Assembly: GCF_001431645.1 (NCBI RefSeq)
Contig: NZ_LLXU01000035.1
Coordinates: 1-64,000, forward strand
Direction: 5' to 3'
DNA: 64,000 nt
Source: Stenotrophomonas panacihumi
Lineage (GTDB): Bacteria > Pseudomonadota > Gammaproteobacteria > Xanthomonadales > Xanthomonadaceae
Part shown: one piece after another, positions 59,238 through 64,000 of the stretch
How positions within the stretch are numbered: the first letter of the stretch is position 1
Layout of the letters: each line of letters starts with the position of its first letter
Program-made: the position numbers and the translations under genes
Notes under the pieces: generated by a model
The model's database searches: none
Seen by the model: the letters and a program-made list of their open reading frames with translations, nothing else
Told to the model about the DNA's origin: nothing

Positions 59238-60718
59238 GCGGCCTGCTCCTGTCGCGGCGCGGCGCCGGTGCGCAGCGCGGCGGCCAGTCCCTTGCGGCGC
59301 GGCGCCGGCTTGGTGTCCGTCGTGCTCTCGATCGGCGCCGGCTGCCAGTACTCCGGCAGGTCCTGGAACTTGAACCGCTCCGGCATGTAGAGCACGCGGC
59401 AGTCGCCCGGCGGCCCGTTGCGCTGGATGGCCACGATCAGTTCCGCAGTGCCGGCGTAGCGGCTGTCGCGGTTATAGACCTCGTCGCGGTAGATGAAGAT
59501 CACCGCGTCGGCGTCCTGCTCGATCGAGCCAGAATCGCGCAAGTCCGACACGATCGGGCGCTTGTCCGTGCGCTTCTCGAGCTCGCGGTTGAGTTGGCTC
59601 AGCAGCAAGACCGGGACGCCCAGTTCGCCAGCCATGAGCTTCAGCGCGCGGGTGATGTCGCCGATGCCCTGCGCGCGGTTGTCGCCCACGACCGTCATCA
59701 GCTGCAGGTAATCGATCACCACCAGGCCGAGGGGCTTGCGCGCGTGCTGACGCCGCACCTGCGCGATGACGTGCTCGACCCGCGCATTGCGCGGCCGGCT
59801 GACGAAGATCTCGGCGCCACGCAGGCGCTTCATGGCGCTGGTCACCGCCGCCCAGTCGACCTCGTCGAGATCGCCCGATCGAATGCGGCCGCCGTCGATG
59901 TTGCCGATGCTGGACAGCATGCGGTCGCCGAGCTCCTCGGGCTGCATTTCGAAGCTGAAGAACGCGACGGCCTTCTTGCTGACCAGCGCGCAATGCTCGG
60001 CGATGTTCTGGGCCAGCGTGGTCTTGCCCATCTTCGGGCGCGCGGCCATCACGTACAGACCGCCGGGGCGCAGCCCGCCCAGGATGCGGTCGAGGTCTTC
60101 GATGCTGGTGGCCTGGCCGTGCATGACGGTGCCGGCACGCGAGCGCTCCTCCAGCCGCTCGAACACGCGCTGCATCACCGGCGCGACCGGCTCCAGGTCG
60201 CACGGCTCATTGTCCAGCAGCCCGCCGATGCGGCTCTGCGCCATGCCGACCAGCTCAATGCTCGAGCGGCCGTCGGGCTGGAAGCCATCGTTGACCATCT
60301 CCGTGCCGGCCTCGATCAGGCGGCGCAGGCGCGCCTTGTCGGCCACGATCTCGGCGTAGCCGCGGATGTTCGCCGCCGACGGCGTCGTGCTCGACAGCTC
60401 GATGAGGTAGGCGCCGTCGCCGACCTGCTCCAAGAGGCCCCGCGACTGGAACCAATCGCCCAGCGTGACGGTATCGAACTCCCGCTCCATGCCCGCAAGC
60501 TCGGAGATAGCGCGCCAGATCAGGCGGTGATCGCGGCGGTAGAAGTCGCCCTCGGCCAGCAGATCCGCCACCTGCCACCACGTCTGGGCGCGGAGCATCA
60601 GACCGCCGAGGACTGCTTGCTCAGCATCCACGCTGTGCGGCGGCACGCGCGCGGCGCCGACGTCAGCGCCAGGCCCATACAGCTCGGCCATGCGGTCAAT
60701 TTCGCCGCGCGCGCTCAT
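59234..60718 (-). CDS. dnaB: replicative DNA helicase DnaB, phage type, 494 aa
   Basis: Ring helicase that opens the fork. N-terminal domain (VDAEQAVLGGLMLRAQTWWQ), linker, then RecA-like core with Walker A MAARPKMGKTTLAQN, Walker B LGLVVIDYLQLM and the arginine-finger region. Length about 494 aa is close to bacterial DnaB. It is coupled to the replication protein upstream by an ATGA overlap. Confidence 0.95.
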   Translation of the reverse strand: MSARGEIDRMAELYGPGADVGAARVPPHSVDAEQAVLGGLMLRAQTWWQVADLLAEGDFYRRDHRLIWRAISELAGMEREFDTVTLGDWFQSRGLLEQVGDGAYLIELSSTTPSAANIRGYAEIVADKARLRRLIEAGTEMVNDGFQPDGRSSIELVGMAQSRIGGLLDNEPCDLEPVAPVMQRVFERLEERSRAGTVMHGQATSIEDLDRILGGLRPGGLYVMAARPKMGKTTLAQNIAEHCALVSKKAVAFFSFEMQPEELGDRMLSSIGNIDGGRIRSGDLDEVDWAAVTSAMKRLRGAEIFVSRPRNARVEHVIAQVRRQHARKPLGLVVIDYLQLMTVVGDNRAQGIGDITRALKLMAGELGVPVLLLSQLNRELEKRTDKRPIVSDLRDSGSIEQDADAVIFIYRDEVYNRDSRYAGTAELIVAIQRNGPPGDCRVLYMPERFKFQDLPEYWQPAPIESTTDTKPAPRRKGLAAALRTGAAPRQEQAA

Positions 60719-61719
60719 GCCGCCGCCTCCGACATCGCACGGTCGAACAGCTTGGCGATCACGGTCTCACGCAGCAGGAATTCGAAATCGGGCTTCCAGT
60801 TCTCGTGGCCGGGGCCGCCGGTACGCCGGCCGGAGTGGAACTCGTCCTCCGCCGCGGTTTCGAACAGCGCCTGCCAGAACGCGGCGGTGACCCGCTCGTT
60901 GCCGTAGAGCTGCGCGCAGATCGCCCGGCAGGTCGGCAGCGCCTTCTCGACCGCCTTGAGCCGCGGCTTGTTCAGCACCGCGCACGCCGCCAGTTCGCCG
61001 TGGGGCTTGGCCAGGATTCGGTTGTAGGCCTCCTGCGCCTGCTCGGCGATCTGCTGGATTCGCTGTGCCTTCCGGGCTTTGAGGTCAGCGGGTGGCGAGG
61101 CGTCTCCCGTCAGCGCCAGCTGCGGGGACGAATCCGACCGAAGGGAGGATTGATTCTCCTGCTCCTGTTCCTGTTCCTGCTCCTGTTCCTGTTCCTGTTC
61201 CTGTTCCTGATTAGGCATAGCCTTCGTGGAAGGCTTCCCGGAAGGCTTTCCGAAAGCCTCATTGAAAGCCTTCGCGAAACCCTCTCCAAGCCCGCAAACA
61301 AAGGCTCTCAGGGCTTCCATCGCCTCCGACTTGAGCGCGCATTCGGGTATCAGATCGAACTCGGCGCCCCAGCTGCGCACGACGTTGGGTGACTCGGGCC
61401 GGTTGTGTTGGATGGCCTTCGGGATCCACATGACCCGGGCCTTGAAGTCGGCTTTGACCATGCCTTGCCGGAAGGCTTCCCCGAAGGCTTTGTCGAAGGC
61501 TTCCAGATCCCAGTCCAGTTCCTCGGCCATGGCCGCGCGACCGGCACGGAACAGCCCTGGGATAGGCCCGGTGTGCGGGCCCGTGATCAGGTAGAGCCAG
61601 AGGCCCTGCCCGCTCGGGGGCATAGGCGACAGCGCGCGGAACTTCTCGTCGCCCCATGTGCGCACTTCGACCTTGCGGTAGCGGCTGCGGGCCGCGCGGG
61701 TTTCGGTTTCGCTGCTCAC
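60715..61719 (-). CDS. phage replication protein (O-like), 334 aa, with Glu-Gln repeat linker
   Basis: The N-terminal half (YRKVEVRTWGDEKFRALSPM) resembles winged-helix replication initiators of siphophages that recruit DnaB. A linker of repeated Glu-Gln (about 17 residues) follows, then a helical C-terminal domain that likely loads the helicase. GTG 61719 overlaps the upstream stop (GTGA). The origin is often inside such genes; the degenerate repeats around 61210-61300 and 61460-61510 (GAAGGCTTTCC-like units) may be initiator sites. Confidence 0.75.
   Translation of the reverse strand: MSSETETRAARSRYRKVEVRTWGDEKFRALSPMPPSGQGLWLYLITGPHTGPIPGLFRAGRAAMAEELDWDLEAFDKAFGEAFRQGMVKADFKARVMWIPKAIQHNRPESPNVVRSWGAEFDLIPECALKSEAMEALRAFVCGLGEGFAKAFNEAFGKPSGKPSTKAMPNQEQEQEQEQEQEQEQEQENQSSLRSDSSPQLALTGDASPPADLKARKAQRIQQIAEQAQEAYNRILAKPHGELAACAVLNKPRLKAVEKALPTCRAICAQLYGNERVTAAFWQALFETAAEDEFHSGRRTGGPGHENWKPDFEFLLRETVIAKLFDRAMSEAAA
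61156..61209. repeat. hexanucleotide tandem repeat in the replication gene
   Basis: About nine units of CTGTTC or CTGCTC encode the Glu-Gln linker. Change in copy number would keep the frame and only alter linker length. Confidence 0.85.
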
Positions 61720-61913
61720 GGTTGCAAGCCCCCCGCCTGCTCCATGCGCTCGACCTGCGCCTGGCTGCGCGCCAGGCTCTTCTCGCGCATCTGCTCCCAC
61801 AGGCGGCGCCGCTCCGACTCGTTCTCCAGCAGGTGCTCGACCCGCATCTCGTTGGCGATGCGGCGGATCGAGCCTTCGCGGGCGATGTCCGCTGCGGTGA
61901 GGTCGGCGGTCAT
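61716..61913 (-). CDS. small helical early protein, 65 aa
   Basis: Charged helices (EGSIRRIANEMRVEHLLENE and RLWEQMREKSLARSQAQVER). Coupled by overlaps with the CII-like gene upstream and the replication gene downstream. Unknown function. Confidence 0.5.
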   Translation of the reverse strand: MTADLTAADIAREGSIRRIANEMRVEHLLENESERRRLWEQMREKSLARSQAQVERMEQAGGLQP

Positions 61914-62359
61914 GCAGCCACCCCGTGCACACCGGTGGCCGCGCGCAGGCGCTGCAGCAGGGTCACGACCGTTCCCATCTGGGCGGCACCCGCGGCGTAG
62001 ATCGAGCGCATCTCGTTCTCGCTGATCAGGCCATCGCTCAGGGCGTCTTGGATCGCCTGGGCGAACGCGCCGTGCGAGGAGACGTGGTCCAGCATCGCGC
62101 CCATGACCGTGCTGCTGTTCGACGCGCCCATGGGCTGCAGGGTGTAGCCGTGCTCGGCGGCCAGCGCGTGCAGGATCCGGTCGTCGCTGGTCACCCCCAT
62201 GATCTCGCTGGCCTCGGCCAAGGTCAGGTGGTGCGTGTCGTTGTTCGGGTTGACCTTGTTCCGCAGCACGGCGGCGGACATGCCAATGCGCGGGGCCAGC
62301 GATTCGCTACCGCCGGGGTAGCTCTTCACGGTCTTGTGCGCGGCGTCGAGGATGTTCAT
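61910..62359 (-). CDS. CII-like phage regulatory protein, 149 aa
   Basis: The sequence MNILDAAHKTVKSYPGGSES, then LAPRIGMSAAVLRNKVNPNN and HHLTLAEASEIMGVTSD, follows the 'phage regulatory protein CII' family of P2/lambda-like phages: a DNA-binding factor favouring lysogeny. It is the first gene of the replication operon, the place of cII in lambda. Confidence 0.78.
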   Translation of the reverse strand: MNILDAAHKTVKSYPGGSESLAPRIGMSAAVLRNKVNPNNDTHHLTLAEASEIMGVTSDDRILHALAAEHGYTLQPMGASNSSTVMGAMLDHVSSHGAFAQAIQDALSDGLISENEMRSIYAAGAAQMGTVVTLLQRLRAATGVHGVAA

Positions 62360-62413
62360 GGGCGGGATACCTGAACGTGGTTCGGGATGAAGCGGTCCGG
62401 CAGGCTGTGCGCC

Positions 62414-62554
62414 ATGGACGAACTGCAGCGAAGGATCAAAGCGGCAAGGAAGCGAGCCCCGAACGTCGTGACGATCGTGCGGGTCGGCGGGAACGTGTTC
62501 GGGTTGCGGTGGGCGGACGGCCAGATGCACGTCCGGCTGCTGCGGAAAGGCTGA
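62414..62554 (+). CDS. possible small protein, 46 aa
   Basis: An ATG-to-TGA frame on the + strand encodes a basic peptide (MDELQRRIKAARKRAPNVVT, then VFGLRWADGQ). No clear ribosome-binding site. It lies upstream of the hairpin-regulated gene and might be its leader. Low certainty. Confidence 0.35.
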   Translation: MDELQRRIKAARKRAPNVVTIVRVGGNVFGLRWADGQMHVRLLRKG

Positions 62555-62575
62555 GGCGGTGGCCAGGGAAGGCGC

Positions 62576-62629
62576 CGCCCTCCTTGCGGTAGGCTGGATG
62601 TGCCAACAACACAGCCCGCAAGGAGGGCG
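62576..62629 (+). promoter_or_regulatory. 14-bp hairpin covering the ribosome-binding site
   Basis: CGCCCTCCTTGCGG (62576-62589) and its exact reverse complement (62616-62629) flank a 26-base loop. The second arm contains AGGAGG (62621-62626), the Shine-Dalgarno sequence of the gene starting at 62632, so in RNA the site is fully paired. It implies translational control or an operator. Confidence 0.7.
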
Positions 62630-62631
62630 AC

Positions 62632-63126
62632 ATGGACATGACGTCAATCGGCACGGCCTTCACCGCGATCGATCTGATCCGCAAAGGCCTTTCCGCAGCT
62701 ATCGACGTCCGAGACTTCAACAAGGCGGCTGCGGAGCTTGCGAAGCTCAACGACGCGCTGCTGAGCGCCCAGAGCGCCCTCCTCGCTCAGAACAGCGCTC
62801 TTTTCAATCTCCAACGCGAGAAGTTCGAGACCGCAGAGGAACTGCGAAAACTCAAAGAAGCCCTCGCGCAGAAGGATCACTACCCGCTGGTCGACCTCGG
62901 AGGCGGCGTCTTTGCATATCGAGTTGATGCCCCCCCACATGAGAGCGGGACCGGCAACCCAAGCGCGACGCAAGTCGCCCACTACCTGTGCCAACCCTGC
63001 TGGGATGGAGGTAAGCGTTCCGTCCTGCAGCGCTATGGTCGCGGGGTCAAATGCCCGCTCTGCGACACCTTCTTCAATCCGCAACAAGGGCTCAGCGGTA
63101 GCGGTTATTCCCTTGGTGTCATCTGA
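62632..63126 (+). CDS. coiled-coil zinc-ribbon protein, opposite-strand gene in the early region, 164 aa
   Basis: The first half is a long coiled coil (LAKLNDALLSAQSALLAQNS, then LRKLKEALAQK); the second half a zinc ribbon with two Cys pairs (LCQPCWDGG and KCPLCDTFF). Such coiled-coil/zinc-ribbon proteins occur in prophages and have no settled role. It stands between cro and cII but on the other strand. Its ribosome-binding site is masked by a hairpin. Confidence 0.7.
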   Translation: MDMTSIGTAFTAIDLIRKGLSAAIDVRDFNKAAAELAKLNDALLSAQSALLAQNSALFNLQREKFETAEELRKLKEALAQKDHYPLVDLGGGVFAYRVDAPPHESGTGNPSATQVAHYLCQPCWDGGKRSVLQRYGRGVKCPLCDTFFNPQQGLSGSGYSLGVI

Positions 63127-63130
63127 CGGC

Positions 63131-63331
63131 TCAGGCAGCATCGGCGACCCCCTGCCCTGCGGCGGGCGGACCCTCGAACGCATCCGGCCGCGCCAGGCGC
63201 AGGAACTGCAGCCGGGCGTTCGGGATCTCGTTGTTTCGGCGCCACTCGCTGACCGAGGGCGGCTTCACTTTGCAAAGGCGGGCCACCGCGAAGGTTCCCC
63301 CGAGAGCGTCGATGATCTGATTGGCGTCCAT
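63131..63331 (-). CDS. Cro-like regulator, 66 aa
   Basis: A short helix-turn-helix protein (DALGGTFAVARLCKVKPPSV then SEWRRNNEIPNARL) of the Cro/YdaS type, first gene of the leftward early operon. It starts 13 bases from the nearest operator and is divergent from the CI-like repressor. Confidence 0.8.
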   Translation of the reverse strand: MDANQIIDALGGTFAVARLCKVKPPSVSEWRRNNEIPNARLQFLRLARPDAFEGPPAAGQGVADAA

Positions 63332-63344
63332 GGGCCGGCATTGT

Positions 63345-63405
63345 TAGGCATTCCTACGCTGCTTGCAATAGGCATACCTATGCCAGTCGTGGTTAGGCTT
63401 GCCTA
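63345..63405. promoter_or_regulatory. three-site operator of the lysis-lysogeny switch
   Basis: Three 12-bp near-palindromes TAGG-N4-CCTA stand at 63345-63356 (TAGGCATTCCTA), 63369-63380 (TAGGCATACCTA) and 63394-63405 (TAGGCTTGCCTA), centres 24 and 25 bases apart, about two and a half helical turns. They fill the gap between cro and the repressor, like lambda OR1-OR3. The last one touches the repressor's start codon. Confidence 0.85.
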
Positions 63406-63843
63406 ATGGAACCTTGGGCCCAACGAATTCACGACTTGCTGATGGGGCTGGACCTCACCCCGGCCGACTTGGCGCGCGCCATAGGGCTACAGCAAGGATC
63501 CATCTCTGGCTGGTTCGGCAAAGGCAAGCCCACGAAGATGATCTCGGGCGATAACCTGGTCGCAACGGCGCGCTTTCTGCGAACCTCAGCCGAGTACATC
63601 ATGACCGGCGACGGCGCGACTGCTATCGCGTCTCAGCCTGTGGGACTCGACCTCGGCAAGCTTTCCACAGTGCTCGCTGTCGTCGAAGGCGCGGTGAAAG
63701 ACAGTCGTAAGGCGGTTCCCGTCGAGTTCAAGGCTCGGATGATCCAGCGCGTCTACGAAAGCCAGCACGCATTGACCGCCGATTCCGCCAGTGCGGTGCA
63801 GGCTGCTCTCGCTGGCCTTCTGGAGACCCTTGGAACTGATTGA
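63406..63843 (+). CDS. CI-like repressor without a peptidase domain, 145 aa
   Basis: N-terminal helix-turn-helix (LTPADLARAIGLQQGSISGW) followed by an 80-residue C-terminal part that lacks the S24/LexA-type serine-lysine catalytic site. It must keep the prophage silent by binding the adjacent operators. Because it cannot cleave itself, induction should need another factor, such as an antirepressor. The start codon directly follows an operator; no ribosome-binding site is seen, so the mRNA may be leaderless. Confidence 0.8.
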   Translation: MEPWAQRIHDLLMGLDLTPADLARAIGLQQGSISGWFGKGKPTKMISGDNLVATARFLRTSAEYIMTGDGATAIASQPVGLDLGKLSTVLAVVEGAVKDSRKAVPVEFKARMIQRVYESQHALTADSASAVQAALAGLLETLGTD

Positions 63844-64000
63844 TGGATGCGATCACCCTACTTCGTGAAGAATTGACCGCCATGCTCGCTGACTCTCCCC
63901 TGCCGCCTTCGGCGCCTGGAGAGCTGATGCATCCTCCCGTTGACATGTCACCTGCCGCGAGGAAGATGCGCGCGATAGTCAGAATTGCTGACATGTACGG
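63843..64000 (+). CDS. hypothetical protein, cut by window end
   Basis: ATG at 63843 overlaps the repressor stop by one base (TGATG), so it is translationally coupled to it. The visible 52 residues (MDAITLLREELTAMLADSPL, then SPAARKMRAIVRIADMY) are helical. Its coupling with the repressor suggests a partner in keeping or breaking lysogeny. Confidence 0.55.
   Translation, partial: MDAITLLREELTAMLADSPLPPSAPGELMHPPVDMSPAARKMRAIVRIADMY

Larger units (their letters stand above)
22382..64000. mobile_element. lambda-like siphoviral prophage in tRNA-Cys, right end beyond the window
   Basis: The element begins at a split tRNA-Cys and continues to the window end without host genes. It carries every late module in standard siphovirus order (lysis, terminase, portal, protease/scaffold, capsid, connectors, tail, tape measure, tail tip), DnaB-type replication genes and a Cro/CI-type switch. 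Open frames look intact throughout the structural part, so it may be inducible. No integrase or excisionase was found; they are expected near the right attachment site, beyond the repressor. Confidence 0.9.

Noticed and set aside
63131-64000. Integrase near the repressor
   Set aside because: No tyrosine or serine recombinase signature was found in any frame of the window; it must lie outside.

Overview
This is high-GC proteobacterial DNA. The gene set (RNase E with a low-complexity tail, NfuA followed by a proline/alanine-rich 'transmembrane repetitive' protein, a GacA/UvrY-like regulator, HemN behind an FNR-type box) fits a gammaproteobacterium of the Xanthomonadaceae, such as Lysobacter, Luteimonas, Pseudoxanthomonas or Stenotrophomonas. 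The taxon is inferred from gene content, not from a search. The window has two parts: host chromosome (1 to about 22.4 kb) and one large lambda-like tailed prophage (about 22.4 kb to beyond the right edge).

Host part: two c-type cytochromes (the first cut by the left edge); a repetitive membrane protein behind nfuA; a pterin dehydratase with a TonB-domain lipoprotein; a PQQ dehydrogenase; a ZIP metal transporter; rluC divergent from rne, which has a 406-nt structured leader; a LuxR-type response regulator; trhO; a small membrane protein; an FKBP isomerase overlapping a flavoprotein; a glutamate-synthase-like FMN protein; and a nucleotide-sugar dehydrogenase. At 19726-20037 lies a tRNA-Leu(UAA) gene split by a 227-nt Azoarcus-type group I intron. 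A solitary Xre regulator, a small protein with two relatives in the prophage, and hemN complete the host side.

Prophage: the left junction is a truncated tRNA-Cys (3' half only, 22382-22430), the copy left behind by integration into a tRNA. No integrase lies in the window, so it and the intact tRNA-Cys are expected to the right. Nearly all phage genes read leftward. From right to left: a CI-like repressor and Cro-like protein flanking three 12-bp operators (63345-63405); a CII-like regulator; replication genes (O-like protein, DnaB helicase); small early genes including a Ref-like HNH nuclease and a RuvC-like resolvase; a Q-like late regulator; the lysis cassette (GH19 endolysin, holin-like protein, nested Rz/Rz1); terminase; portal; protease/scaffold; capsid; connectors; tail tube; tail chaperones with a probable frameshift; tape measure; tail tip; and a 2046-aa host-specificity protein.

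Cargo sits between the tail genes and the attachment site (22.6-28.7 kb) and as opposite-strand insertions. The strongest candidate for an undescribed system is a compact lower-GC operon of a TIGR04255-like protein, a coiled-coil protein and an HNH nuclease (22600-24550), next to a structured intergenic element at the attachment site. Other notable items are a portal protein with a C-terminal 2H-phosphoesterase domain resembling anti-CBASS Acb1, a lone trypsin-like protease with its own promoter, a zinc-ribbon protein whose ribosome-binding site is buried in a 14-bp hairpin, and three related small proteins shared between host and prophage.
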